Source: Butyrivibrio sp.
GTDB taxonomy: Bacteria > Bacillota > Clostridia > Lachnospirales > Lachnospiraceae
Length of the DNA stretch: 64,000 nt
Assembly (NCBI RefSeq): GCF_017433805.1
Contig: NZ_JAFRGN010000031.1
Span: 1-64,000, forward strand
Reading direction: 5' to 3'
Shown: piece after piece, positions 7,463 through 15,898 of the stretch
How the letters are laid out: each line of letters begins with the position of its first letter
How positions within the stretch are numbered: the first letter of the stretch is position 1
The notes under the pieces: model-generated
The model's input: only the letters and a program-made list of their open reading frames with translations
Databases searched by the model: none
Told to the model about the DNA's origin: nothing
Made by a program: the position numbers and the translations under genes

Positions 7463-7678
7463 TTATGAAAGTCTATCTGTAGTTGTACCAGAATCGCCTG
7501 TAGGCTGATCACCTGTAGTCTGTGGTTCATTGCCAGTCTGAGTTGGAATATCTCCAGTTATTGCCTGATGTGGCCAAGGGATGCAAATGCATTCACCTTC
7601 TGTCCATAATTCATGCCAACCATTCTCTGTCTTGTTGAGATCAAGTGCAACGATCTCTGCGTTATTCCACTTTTTCAT
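7463..7678 (-). CDS. Lasso-precursor-like small peptide A1
   Basis: A 71-residue ORF starting MKKWNNAEIVALDL and ending DRLS. Leader residues W4, I9, T17 and E18 coincide with those of peptide A2 (5156-5314); the usual Pro7 is Ala here. If Thr17 is at -2, the core starts at Asn19 and Glu27 is core position 9, a suitable ring acceptor. Residues 29-37 (ECICIPWPH) contain two Cys. From residue 40 on there is a Thr/Gly/Asp/Gln tail with repeated TGD/TGN units, much longer than usual lasso cores. It ends in Ser, as kinase-modified lasso peptides do. AAGGAG lies about ten bases before the ATG. It is first in the minus-strand unit A1-terminator-cyclase-A2. An unrelated small secreted protein cannot be excluded. 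Confidence 0.65.
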   Translation of the reverse strand: MKKWNNAEIVALDLNKTENGWHELWTEGECICIPWPHQAITGDIPTQTGNEPQTTGDQPTGDSGTTTDRLS

Positions 7679-7861
7679 ACCTTTTTTTCTCCTTAATAAT
7701 CATAAAAAATATTCCCGACTTCATGTAATATACAATATTTGTTTCTGTATGTATCGAATTCTAACAAAAAAGTAACAAATGCTTTTTTATAAAGATAGAA
7801 TATTTCGACAATTTAGAGATTTGAGATATAACTTTTTGAAAACTAATGATGTATTTTTTTA

Positions 7862-7890
7862 TTGACCGCATTCATACATAGGACTATAAT
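7862..7890 (+). promoter_or_regulatory. Promoter of SulP gene
   Basis: TTGACC (7862-7867), 17-base spacer, TATAAT (7885-7890). The transcript start would be about 60 bases before the ATG; the leader contains the hairpin ATAACCGA/TCGGTTAT at 7901-7926. Confidence 0.8.
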
Positions 7891-7958
7891 TTCATAGGCT
7901 TTATAACCGATAATTGGCTCGGTTATATCGGGTTTATTGTAAATACTTGGAGGATATT

Positions 7959-9602
7959 ATGGAAAACGAGAGATTAAAGCCGATGCTGTTTACAGCCCTC
8001 AAGGGTTACACTCGTAAGCAGCTGGCACAGGATGTAGTAGCTGGTATTATTGTAGCTATCATTGCACTTCCTTTATCAATTGCTCTGGCGCTTACATCCG
8101 GAGTTGGCCCAGAGGAAGGTCTTTACACTGCAATTGTTGCAGGATTTATTATTTCATTCCTTGGTGGTAGCAGAGTTCAGATCGCCGGACCTACAGCTGC
8201 GTTCGCGACAATTGTTGCCGGCATTGTTGCTAATAAGGGAATGGAAGGGCTCGCTCTTGCAACTATTTTTGCCGGAGTTCTTCTTATCTTAATGGGGGTA
8301 TTCAAACTTGGATCACTTATCAAGTTTATTCCTTATACTATTACAACAGGTTTTACAGCCGGAATTGCTGTTACAATCGCTATCGGACAGGTTAAGGACT
8401 TCCTTGGACTTACTTATCCGGCTGGAACTGCTACTGTAGAGACAGTAGATAAGGCTTCTGCTATTGCACGCAATATCGGAACATTCAATTATCAGGCATT
8501 TATCGTAGGTATGGTATGTCTTGTTATTCAGATTGTATGGCCTAAGGTTAACAAGAAGATTCCTGGATCACTTATTGCAGTTATCGTGGGAATTCTTATG
8601 GTCAAGTTCCTTGGCATGAATGTTAATACAATTGGTGATCTCTATGAGATCAAGGGACAGCTCCCTAAGCTTACTATTCCAGAATTTAGTTTTAGTACAC
8701 TTACTTCTGTGGCAGGAGATGGTGTTACAATCGCTATCCTTGCTGCTATTGAGTCACTTCTTTCATGCGTTGTTGCTGACAGCATGATCGATTCCAAGCA
8801 CAGATCCAACATGGAGCTTGTAGCTCAAGGTGCTGGTAACATCGGTTCAGCTCTTTTTGGTGGTATTCCTGCAACTGGAGCTATTGCCCGTACAGCAGCT
8901 AATATCAAGAATGGTGGTAGAACACCTATAGCTGGTATGGTTCATTCTGTATGTCTTGTACTTGTACTTCTCGTACTCATGCCATATGCAGCACTTATTC
9001 CAATGCCTACTATTGCAGCTATTCTTTTCATGGTTGCTTATAATATGTGCCAGTATAAGACGTTCCTTCATCTGGTTAAGACTGCTCCTAAGAGCGATAT
9101 CATCGTACTTGTTACAACCTTTGTTCTTACAATCGTATTCGATCTTGTTGTAGCTATTGAGGTTGGTATGGTTCTTGCATGCCTCCTGTTCATGAAGAGA
9201 ATGAGCGAAGAGTCCAGAGTCCGTGGTTGGAAGTACTATGATCCAGAGGATGATCCAGACGGCCCAGGACTTAAGGATATTCCTAAGCACGTAAGAGTTT
9301 ATGAGATCAGTGGACCGATGTTCTTTGGTGATGCTGAGCAGATTGCTGCTATCAGCTTCAAGGACTTCACAAGAGCTCTTGTTATAAGAATGCGTGGTGT
9401 TCCAGCAATTGATGCAACAGCTATGCACTCATTTGAGCAGCTCTACGAGAGATGTCAGAAGAACGGCGTTCAGCTTGTCTTTTCACATGTTAATGAGCAG
9501 CCTATGAACACAATGGAAAAGGATGGATTTGTTGACCTTGTTGGTAGAGAGAACTTCCAGCCTCACATTGATGATGCGCTTAAGAGAGCAGCTGAGATTT
9601 GA
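7959..9602 (+). CDS. SulP family anion transporter with STAS domain
   Basis: A 547-residue inner-membrane transporter of the SulP (SLC26) family, which moves sulfate, bicarbonate or other anions. The long hydrophobic part (about 20-395) starts with the SulP signature region (DVVAGIIVAIIALPLSIALA then GVGPEEGLYTAIV) and includes QIAGPTAAF. A cytoplasmic STAS domain follows (about 425-547; SGPMFFGDAEQI and AIDATAMHSF). I chose ATG 7959, which has GGAGG five bases upstream; an in-frame start at 7914 lies too close to the promoter. Single-gene unit with its own promoter and terminator. The substrate cannot be told from sequence. Confidence 0.9.
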   Translation: MENERLKPMLFTALKGYTRKQLAQDVVAGIIVAIIALPLSIALALTSGVGPEEGLYTAIVAGFIISFLGGSRVQIAGPTAAFATIVAGIVANKGMEGLALATIFAGVLLILMGVFKLGSLIKFIPYTITTGFTAGIAVTIAIGQVKDFLGLTYPAGTATVETVDKASAIARNIGTFNYQAFIVGMVCLVIQIVWPKVNKKIPGSLIAVIVGILMVKFLGMNVNTIGDLYEIKGQLPKLTIPEFSFSTLTSVAGDGVTIAILAAIESLLSCVVADSMIDSKHRSNMELVAQGAGNIGSALFGGIPATGAIARTAANIKNGGRTPIAGMVHSVCLVLVLLVLMPYAALIPMPTIAAILFMVAYNMCQYKTFLHLVKTAPKSDIIVLVTTFVLTIVFDLVVAIEVGMVLACLLFMKRMSEESRVRGWKYYDPEDDPDGPGLKDIPKHVRVYEISGPMFFGDAEQIAAISFKDFTRALVIRMRGVPAIDATAMHSFEQLYERCQKNGVQLVFSHVNEQPMNTMEKDGFVDLVGRENFQPHIDDALKRAAEI

Positions 9603-9653
9603 TGTATTATTGTTCGTAAACATATTTTCATTAATATAGAATATTGAATATTA

Positions 9654-9689
9654 GAGGAGATACTGGTTTTATCCGGTATCTCCTTTATT
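9654..9689 (+). terminator. Rho-independent terminator
   Basis: GGAGATACTGG pairs with CCGGTATCTCC (one G-U pair), followed by a short T-rich tail; 50 bases after the SulP stop. Confidence 0.8.
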
Positions 9690-9713
9690 GATGTAAATTA
9701 ATATTTAGAGTTT

Positions 9714-9745
9714 TTGCCTTTTCGAAACACAAGATATGGTATAAT
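9714..9745 (+). promoter_or_regulatory. Promoter of PIN-PhoH gene
   Basis: TATAAT at 9740-9745 is a perfect -10. The -35 is poorly defined (TTGCCT at 9714-9719 with a long spacer, or TTTTCG at 9719-9724). Confidence 0.55.
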
Positions 9746-9781
9746 GAACATATAAGTCATACAAATAAGGGGGACCTACGC

Positions 9782-11173
9782 ATGAAGAAGATCTACGTAT
9801 TGGACACCAACGTTTTGATTCAGGCACCTCATGCTCTTAAGTGCTTTGATGATAACGAGGTCGTTCTTCCGCTGGTAGTCTTGGAGGAACTCGATGGCCA
9901 CAAGAGGGATGAGGGCGAGCGAGGAGCAAACGTCCGTGAGGCCATCAGGATTTTGGAGCAGCTAAGAGGCGCAGGGGATTTGGTCAAGGGCGTTGAACTT
10001 GACAATGGAGGTTTCCTTAGAGTTGAAAAGAACTTCAAGGATGTAGAACTTCCAAAGGATATGGCAGAGTACAAATCTGATAACCGTATTCTTAAGGTTT
10101 GTAAGGGACTTAGTGATAGTAGTAAGGAACAGGTAATTCTCGTAACCAAGGATATTCTGATGCGCATTAAGGCTCAGATCCTGGGAGTTAAATCAGAGGA
10201 CTTTACTACAGAGCAGGTAGCAGGAGAGGGCGAGCAGTACAGTGGCCGTATTACCGTATATGCACCTGAAGATGTATTCAAGGATTTCAAGAAAAAAGGA
10301 ATACCAGTTAGCAAAGTGTATTGCTGCGATGATGAGGGTATCGAGTATACACCAGAGCTATATGAGAATGAATTTGTAGTTATCAGAGCAGACCAGTCCA
10401 ACAACAAGACTCAGATGGGACGTGTCAGTGGCGGATTTATCAAGAAGCTCGAATATGAAAAGTGCCAGCCCTATGGTGTTAAGCCAAGAAATGCTGGACA
10501 GTATTTCCTCCAGGAAGCGCTTATGCAGCCTGCAGAGGTGGCACCACTTGTAATAGTCAAGGGTATGGCTGGAACAGCCAAGACATTCTATTCGCTGGCT
10601 GTAGGTCTTGAGAAGATGATCAACAGACCAACAGGAGAATACCGTAGGATTCTGGTCTGCAGGCCTAATTCACAGTTTGATGATGATATAGGTTTTTTAC
10701 CAGGTGATGAGCAGGAGAAGATTTCTCCTCTTATGAGACCTATTATCGATAACTTAGAACAGCTCATAGATTCCAACGAGGAAGAGCGCTACAAGGATGA
10801 AAAAGAATTGCAGGGTAAGACTGATGAGGTCTTCGAGAGGGGAATCGTACAGTGTGAGGCGCTTAACTTTATCCGAGGCAGATCTATTCTGAAGACCTTC
10901 CTTATAATAGATGAAGCGCAGAACATGACACCTACTCAGGCCAAGGGAATTATCACCAGAGCAGGTAAAGATACCAAGATCATTCTGTTGGGCGATCCTA
11001 ATCAGATAGACAGACCATTCCTTGATGAGAGGACCAATGGACTGTCCTATGCATCTGAACATATGAAGGGAAGCCCATTTGCATGGCAGATTTCTCTTTC
11101 TGCTTCAGAATGTGAGAGAAGTAAACTTGCAATGGATGCAATTAATAGGATGAAAGACAAGGAGAATTTCTAA
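9782..11173 (+). CDS. PIN domain-PhoH ATPase (YlaK/PhoH2-like)
   Basis: A 463-residue cytoplasmic protein fusing an N-terminal PIN nuclease domain (about 1-135, starting KKIYVLDTNVLI with the catalytic Asp8, and VVLEELDG) to a PhoH-type P-loop ATPase (about 225-463). Walker A is GMAGTAKT at 261-268, the PhoH-typical variant, and the Walker B segment IIDEAQ is at 375-380. This PhoH2 architecture has been described as an RNA helicase/RNase in other bacteria. GGGGG lies just before the ATG, and the gene stands alone between promoter and hairpin. The length is normal for the family. Confidence 0.92.
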   Translation: MKKIYVLDTNVLIQAPHALKCFDDNEVVLPLVVLEELDGHKRDEGERGANVREAIRILEQLRGAGDLVKGVELDNGGFLRVEKNFKDVELPKDMAEYKSDNRILKVCKGLSDSSKEQVILVTKDILMRIKAQILGVKSEDFTTEQVAGEGEQYSGRITVYAPEDVFKDFKKKGIPVSKVYCCDDEGIEYTPELYENEFVVIRADQSNNKTQMGRVSGGFIKKLEYEKCQPYGVKPRNAGQYFLQEALMQPAEVAPLVIVKGMAGTAKTFYSLAVGLEKMINRPTGEYRRILVCRPNSQFDDDIGFLPGDEQEKISPLMRPIIDNLEQLIDSNEEERYKDEKELQGKTDEVFERGIVQCEALNFIRGRSILKTFLIIDEAQNMTPTQAKGIITRAGKDTKIILLGDPNQIDRPFLDERTNGLSYASEHMKGSPFAWQISLSASECERSKLAMDAINRMKDKENF

Positions 11174-11200
11174 TATTTTTATTATATTTTGAACACATTT

Positions 11201-11229
11201 TTGACATATTTGGAAACTGAGTTTAAAAT
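11201..11229 (+). promoter_or_regulatory. Strong promoter not explained by a gene
   Basis: TTGACA (11201-11206), 17-base spacer, TAAAAT (11224-11229), located after the PhoH stop and before a terminator hairpin at 11297-11335. No ORF starts between them. Confidence 0.6.
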
Positions 11230-11235
11230 AATACG

Positions 11236-11335
11236 TAATAATGCTGATTATACTTATGTTCTAAGGATACAAATATTTTTTGCAAAGTGATTGTGTGGAC
11301 GGAGCCACTTTAAGGGTGGTTTCGTCCTTATTTTA
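11236..11335 (+). ncRNA. Candidate small RNA between phoH and sugar ABC operon
   Basis: A promoter at 11201-11229 would give a transcript of about 100 bases ending at the terminator 11297-11335. The interval holds no ORF beyond two codons. Alternatively the promoter is fortuitous and the hairpin only ends the PhoH transcript, which has no other terminator. Confidence 0.35.
11297..11335 (+). terminator. Rho-independent terminator
   Basis: GGACGGAGCCAC (11297-11308) pairs over 12 bp, with two G-U pairs, with GTGGTTTCGTCC (11316-11327), followed by a T-rich tail. Confidence 0.85.
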
Positions 11336-11374
11336 TGGGCGTTTTGGCCACTTTGTTAATTTGTTAATAAATAT

Positions 11375-11402
11375 TTTACAAATTGGGGATATATAGTATA
11401 AT
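11375..11402 (+). promoter_or_regulatory. Promoter of the sugar ABC operon
   Basis: TTTACA (11375-11380), 16-base spacer, TATAAT (11397-11402), 53 bases before the ATPase start. No clear operator palindrome was seen. Confidence 0.65.
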
Positions 11403-11455
11403 CTTCTTTGCGACTTTTAACACTTTTTTATTTTATTTAGAATTAGGGGTAAGAA

Positions 11456-12499
11456 ATGGACATTAGAATTGAGAATCTGACAAAAACATATGGTAATCTT
11501 AACGCAGTTGATCATATGAACCTCAGAATCAATGACGGCGAGCTTGTAGGCCTTCTTGGACCATCTGGTTGTGGTAAGTCTACAACACTTTTCATGCTGT
11601 CAGGACTTACAACACCTACAGAGGGTAAGATATTCTTTGGTGACAAGGATGTAACATCAATTCCTCCAGAGGACAGAGAGATTGGTCTTGTTTTCCAGAA
11701 CTATGCTCTTTATCCACACATGACAGTTGAGGATAATATTACATTCCCACTTATCAACCGTGGAGTTAAGAAGGCTCAGGCCAGAGAAGAGGCTCTTGAG
11801 ATTGCCAAAGTTGTTAAGATTGATCAATATATGAATAGAAAGCCTAGCGAGCTTTCAGGTGGTCAGCAGCAGAGAGTTGCTATTGCAAGAGCACTTGTTA
11901 AGAAGCCACAGGTACTTCTTCTTGATGAGCCTTTATCTAACCTTGATGCTAAGCTTCGTGTAGCAACAAGAGAAGAGATCAGACGTATTCAGCAGGAAGT
12001 TAAGATCACAACTATCTTCGTTACTCATGACCAGGAAGAGGCTATGAGTATTTCAGATCGTATCGCAGTTATGAAGGAAGGCGTTCTTCAGCAGTACGAG
12101 GTACCTCAGACAATGTACCTTAACCCAGCTAACGAGTTCGTTGCTAACTTCCTTGGAACTCCTGAGATCAACAACATTGAAGTTGACGTTAAGGATGGAG
12201 TTATTACAGCTGGCGATGCAGTTCTTAGAACTGGTGCTAAGCTTGCAGATGGTCATTATCATGCAGGTATCAGACCAGAATCCTTCTATGTAGATGAGAA
12301 TGGAATATCTTTTGCAGTTGATAACCTTCGTATGACAGGTCGTGACCTGCTTCTCTTCACTAAGCTTGGTCAGACAGTTGTTCGTGTTCTTGTTCACTCA
12401 TATATGCATGTGGCTGAGGGAGATGTTATCAAGGCTTCTGTTCGTGAGGGACATATCCTTGTATTTGATTCTTCAGAAAAGCTTATTGGTAGATTTTAA
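11456..12499 (+). CDS. Sugar ABC transporter ATPase (MalK/UgpC/MsmX type)
   Basis: A 347-residue ATPase of the CUT1 carbohydrate importer class. Walker A GPSGCGKST at 35-43, signature LSGGQQQ from 133, Walker B LLLDEPLSNLD, switch His in VTHDQEEAM, then a C-terminal TOBE-type regulatory domain (about 240-347; HAGIRPESF). It is the first gene of a four-gene unit, with a 22-base gap to the first permease. MsmX-type ATPases may serve several importers; having a dedicated copy in the operon suggests a specific pairing. No evidence identifies the sugar. Confidence 0.93.
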   Translation: MDIRIENLTKTYGNLNAVDHMNLRINDGELVGLLGPSGCGKSTTLFMLSGLTTPTEGKIFFGDKDVTSIPPEDREIGLVFQNYALYPHMTVEDNITFPLINRGVKKAQAREEALEIAKVVKIDQYMNRKPSELSGGQQQRVAIARALVKKPQVLLLDEPLSNLDAKLRVATREEIRRIQQEVKITTIFVTHDQEEAMSISDRIAVMKEGVLQQYEVPQTMYLNPANEFVANFLGTPEINNIEVDVKDGVITAGDAVLRTGAKLADGHYHAGIRPESFYVDENGISFAVDNLRMTGRDLLLFTKLGQTVVRVLVHSYMHVAEGDVIKASVREGHILVFDSSEKLIGRF

Positions 12500-12521
12500 T
12501 TGGTGAAAAAGGGAGAACAAA

Positions 12522-13397
12522 ATGGATAAGAAGAGCTTTAAGGGATATTTATATCTCCTTCCATCTATAATCATCATGTTAGCTTTCACAATTTACCCAT
12601 TGATCAGAGCTATCATCATGAGCTTTTTAGGTGATTACAGCATCATCAATCACGGATATTCATCAATTGGTTTTGACAATTACAAGGCACTTTTCGCTGA
12701 TCCTGATTTTGCACTTTCACTTAGAAATACATCTATTTATGTAATATGCGTGGTACCTGCATCAATCATTCTTTCACTGATCATTGCAGTACTTATTAAT
12801 AGCTGTAACAAGACTAAGGCATTTTTCCAGACAGTATATTTCCTTCCTTATGTAACCAGTGTTATTGCCATTGGTATCGTATGGAGATGGATGTTCAATA
12901 GTAACTATGGACTTATCAATTATTTTCTTGGATTCTTTGGAATTGATCCTATTCCATGGCTGAATCGTCCAGAGTATGCTATGCCAGCTCTTATCATCTT
13001 CGCTATTTGGAAGAGCATGGCGTTCAACATCCTTATTTTCCTTGCTGGTCTTCAGACTATTCCAGAGGACCTCTACAGAGCAGCTAGAATCGATTCAACA
13101 CCTAAGCTTCGTGTGTTTACCAGAATCACAGTTCCACAGCTTGCTCCTATGATCGTATATTCAAGCGTTATCGGTATGATCGGTGCGTTTAAGGTATATA
13201 ACGAAGTATTCTCACTTTTCCAAGGCAAGGCAGGCCCAGCCAACAAGGCTATGACTATTGTTTATTACATTTATGATAAATTCTACAATAGTTACAAGTA
13301 TGGCGTAGCTGCTGCTGGTTCAGTTGTACTGTTTATCATTATTCTTGTAATGACACAGATCCAGCTGAGAGTAACAGGTGAAAAGAAGAAAAAATAA
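12522..13397 (+). CDS. Sugar ABC transporter permease (MalF/UgpA type)
   Basis: A 291-residue membrane protein of the binding-protein-dependent transport family with about six transmembrane segments. The EAA-like loop for ATPase contact is present as EDLYRAARIDSTPKLRVF, around residues 187-204. GGGAG is six bases before the ATG, and the next permease starts 12 bases after the stop. With its partner it forms the CUT1 membrane pore. Confidence 0.92.
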   Translation: MDKKSFKGYLYLLPSIIIMLAFTIYPLIRAIIMSFLGDYSIINHGYSSIGFDNYKALFADPDFALSLRNTSIYVICVVPASIILSLIIAVLINSCNKTKAFFQTVYFLPYVTSVIAIGIVWRWMFNSNYGLINYFLGFFGIDPIPWLNRPEYAMPALIIFAIWKSMAFNILIFLAGLQTIPEDLYRAARIDSTPKLRVFTRITVPQLAPMIVYSSVIGMIGAFKVYNEVFSLFQGKAGPANKAMTIVYYIYDKFYNSYKYGVAAAGSVVLFIIILVMTQIQLRVTGEKKKK

Positions 13398-13409
13398 GAG
13401 GAAATAAAG

Positions 13410-14249
13410 ATGTCACAGAATAGAAAAGTAGGAAATATCATAGCTACTATATTAAAATATGCAGTTCTGATATTTGGTGCGGTATTTACAATCCTTCCTT
13501 TCGTGTGGATGATCTCATCTTCACTTAAGACACCAACAGAACTTGTACAGATTCCACCAAGTCTTTTCCCTGAAACTCCTCAGTGGAGCAACTATCAGGA
13601 GGCTTGGAAGGCAGCTCCTTTCGCAAGATATTTTGTTAATACACTTATTGTTACGTTCTGCACAACATGTGGAGTCCTTGTAACAACAGTACTTTCAGCC
13701 TTTGCTTTTTCAAGACTGAATTTCCCAGGAAAGAAGACAGTATTCTCACTGTTCCTTGCTACACTTATGATTCCTGGTGAGATGCTTATCATCACTAACT
13801 ATGAGACAATCATCAACCTTAAGTGGATTGATTCCTACAAGGCTATGATTATTCCTTGGATTTCAAGTGCTTTTTATATCTATCTTTTAACTCGTTTCTT
13901 TATGCAGGTTCCAGAATCTCTGTATCTTGCAGCTAAGGTAGATAAGTGCTCAGATTTCAAGTATATGATCAAGATCATGGTTCCTATGAACAAACAGGCT
14001 ATCTTCTCAATTGCAATCCTCAACATTATCAGTTCATGGAATGCATTCCTGTGGCCACTTCTTGTAACAAACTCACAGGAGATGAGAGTTTTGTCTAACG
14101 GACTTGTAAGATTCCAGACTGAGGCTGGTTCATCTACAGAGCTTATCATGGCAGCTTCATGTATGCTGGTTATGCCTATTATCATCATTTATCTGTTCCT
14201 TAGAAAGTATATCATTGAGGGTGTAACAAGGAGTGGACTTAAGGGATAA
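13410..14249 (+). CDS. Sugar ABC transporter permease (MalG/UgpE type)
   Basis: A 279-residue membrane protein, second permease of the importer. The EAA-like loop reads ESLYLAAKVDKCSDFKYM, and the protein ends in the family-typical LRKYIIEGVTRSGLKG. It is immediately downstream of the first permease and separated from the binding-protein gene by 109 bases containing a hairpin. Confidence 0.92.
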   Translation: MSQNRKVGNIIATILKYAVLIFGAVFTILPFVWMISSSLKTPTELVQIPPSLFPETPQWSNYQEAWKAAPFARYFVNTLIVTFCTTCGVLVTTVLSAFAFSRLNFPGKKTVFSLFLATLMIPGEMLIITNYETIINLKWIDSYKAMIIPWISSAFYIYLLTRFFMQVPESLYLAAKVDKCSDFKYMIKIMVPMNKQAIFSIAILNIISSWNAFLWPLLVTNSQEMRVLSNGLVRFQTEAGSSTELIMAASCMLVMPIIIIYLFLRKYIIEGVTRSGLKG

Positions 14250-14262
14250 TTTTTGTTATACT

Positions 14263-14316
14263 AAAGGGCTGATTTAGAGCTCATATTATGATCATTAAAG
14301 GTTTCTTCAGCCTTTT
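14263..14316 (+). terminator. Weak intra-operon stem-loop
   Basis: AAAGGGCTGA at the left end pairs with TCAGCCTTTT at the right end around a long loop. It lies between the permease and binding-protein genes and may trim transcripts or stabilise the downstream binding-protein mRNA. The stem is short and the loop large. Confidence 0.4.
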
Positions 14317-14358
14317 ATGATATATACGCTTTTTTTTAAGAAAGAGAGGGATTATGAA

Positions 14359-15684
14359 ATGAAGTTAAAGAAAATTGGTGCAAGCATCCTTGCGATGGCT
14401 ATGGCAACATCAATGCTCGCAGGTTGCGGACAGGCTAGCACAGAGGCTCCAGCAGAGACTCAGCCTACTGAGGCAGTTGAGACTCCAGCAGCTGAGGCTT
14501 CAACAGCTACAGAAGAGGCTGCTCCAGCTAGCGAAGCTAAGAACATCGAGGCTACAGAGGTAACATTCTGGCACGCTATGAATGGTAACCTTGAGGCAGT
14601 TCTTACAGAGATCACAGACGAGTTCAACAACTCAAACGAGTATGGTATCAAGGTTACTCTTGTTAACCAGGGTGCATACGGCGACCTTCAGACAAAGCTT
14701 CAGGCAAGTGCTGCAGCTGATGCGCTTCCAGATCTTGCACAGGCTTACAACAACTGGCTTACACCTTACCTTGATAAGATCGTTAAGCTTGATGATTTCG
14801 TAGCTAACGATTTTGACAACTGGGATGACGTAGTTGAGGCTTATCGTGATGAGTGCTCAGAGTTCGGTTTCATCCACGCTGTTCCTTACAACAAGTCAAC
14901 ATACGTTCTTTTCTACAATAAGACAATGTTCGATGAGCTCGGAATTTCTGTTCCTGAGACATGGGCTGATGTTGAGGCTGCTGCTAAGACAGTTTACGAT
15001 GCTAAGGGCATTTCTTTCATCGGTTATGATGACCTTGCTGGTGTAGTTGAGGCTTCTCTTCACCAGGATGGTGCTGACTATGTAGATGCTACAGGCGCTC
15101 TTTTCAACGACGAGAAGGGTCTTGAGACATTCACATACCTTTCAAACCTTTACAACAACGAGTACGCTCGTCTTGTAGGTGAGGATGGATACTTCTCAAA
15201 CGTAATCAGCAATCAGCAGATCGCTTCTTACGTTGGTTCTTCAGCTGGTGTTTCTTACATCAAGGCTGAGGGATGGGAACTCGGTGTAGCTCCACTTCCA
15301 GGAAACGTTAAGAAGGCAGCTAACATGGCTGGTACAAACATCGTTATGTTCGCTCAGGATTCTAACAAGCAGCTTGCAGCTTGGGAGTACCTCAAGTACA
15401 TCACAAGCACAGAGGCTATGACAAAGTGGGCTGTTGGTACAGGATACCTTCCAATCAGACAGTCAGCTTATGAGACAGCTGAGTACAAGACATACATGGA
15501 AGAGAACATCTGCGCTGCTGCATGCTATGAGCAGGCTAAGGACTTCTTCTTCTCACCTACATTTGAGGCTTCTAATGATATCAGATCAACAGTTCCTTCA
15601 ACTGTAGAGCAGCTTGTATATGACAAGGCTGATGCTCAGACATGGCTTGACACAATCGTTGAGGCTGTTAACGCTCAGTATTAA
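14359..15684 (+). CDS. Sugar-binding lipoprotein of the ABC importer
   Basis: A 441-residue extracellular solute-binding protein of the CUT1 class. It has a lipoprotein signal peptide with lipobox LAGC, Cys23 being the lipidated residue, then a Glu/Ala/Thr-rich linker (about 24-60) and the mature fold beginning EVTFWHAMNG. It is the last gene of the operon, an order less common than binding-protein-first. An upstream in-frame start at 14317 is possible, but the signal peptide begins at ATG 14359, which has AGAGGG upstream. The codon choice is strongly biased, as in highly expressed genes. Ligand unknown; a sugar or oligosaccharide by family. Confidence 0.92.
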   Translation: MKLKKIGASILAMAMATSMLAGCGQASTEAPAETQPTEAVETPAAEASTATEEAAPASEAKNIEATEVTFWHAMNGNLEAVLTEITDEFNNSNEYGIKVTLVNQGAYGDLQTKLQASAAADALPDLAQAYNNWLTPYLDKIVKLDDFVANDFDNWDDVVEAYRDECSEFGFIHAVPYNKSTYVLFYNKTMFDELGISVPETWADVEAAAKTVYDAKGISFIGYDDLAGVVEASLHQDGADYVDATGALFNDEKGLETFTYLSNLYNNEYARLVGEDGYFSNVISNQQIASYVGSSAGVSYIKAEGWELGVAPLPGNVKKAANMAGTNIVMFAQDSNKQLAAWEYLKYITSTEAMTKWAVGTGYLPIRQSAYETAEYKTYMEENICAAACYEQAKDFFFSPTFEASNDIRSTVPSTVEQLVYDKADAQTWLDTIVEAVNAQY

Positions 15685-15858
15685 TGATAAAGGGACTAAA
15701 AGTCCAAAGCACGTGCAAGCTTGCTTACTAAGTGCTTTGACTTTGAGGACCGAACAAGAATGAGGAATACAGATATACGAATGAAATGAGTATATCGTTT
15801 TCCGAATTCTTGTAGAATTACGAAAGTTGCGAAGCAACGGAGTAATTCGTTTATCATT
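15683..15858. repeat. Palindromic repeat element with inverted ends (MITE/REP-like)
   Basis: A 176-bp non-coding block bounded by AATGATAAA (15683-15691) and its inverse TTTATCATT (15850-15858). Inside are three consecutive hairpins: AAAGTCCAAAGCAC with GTGCTTTGACTTT (15699-15744, around the palindrome GCAAGCTTGC); ACAAGAAT with ATTCTTGT (15754-15813, inner ATATAC/GTATAT); and GAATTAC with GTAATTC (15815-15848, inner GTTGC/GCAAC). The left end overlaps the stop codon of the binding-protein gene. It resembles small dispersed palindromic elements; copies elsewhere in the genome cannot be checked here. Confidence 0.6.
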
Positions 15859-15859
15859 T

Positions 15860-15898
15860 TTAAGTGGTGAGAATCACATCTTAAAGTGGTGAGATTCA
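15860..15898 (+). repeat. Two direct 17-18 bp repeats
   Basis: TTAAGTGGTGAGAATCA (15860-15876) and TTAAAGTGGTGAGATTCA (15881-15898) are near-identical with a 21-base period, two helical turns. They may be a regulator binding site or a slipped duplication next to the palindromic element. Confidence 0.6.

Noticed and set aside
8847-9428. 193-codon open frame antisense to the SulP gene
   Set aside because: Composition follows codon bias of the sense gene, with Cys/Ser/Asn-rich nonsense translation and no ribosome site.
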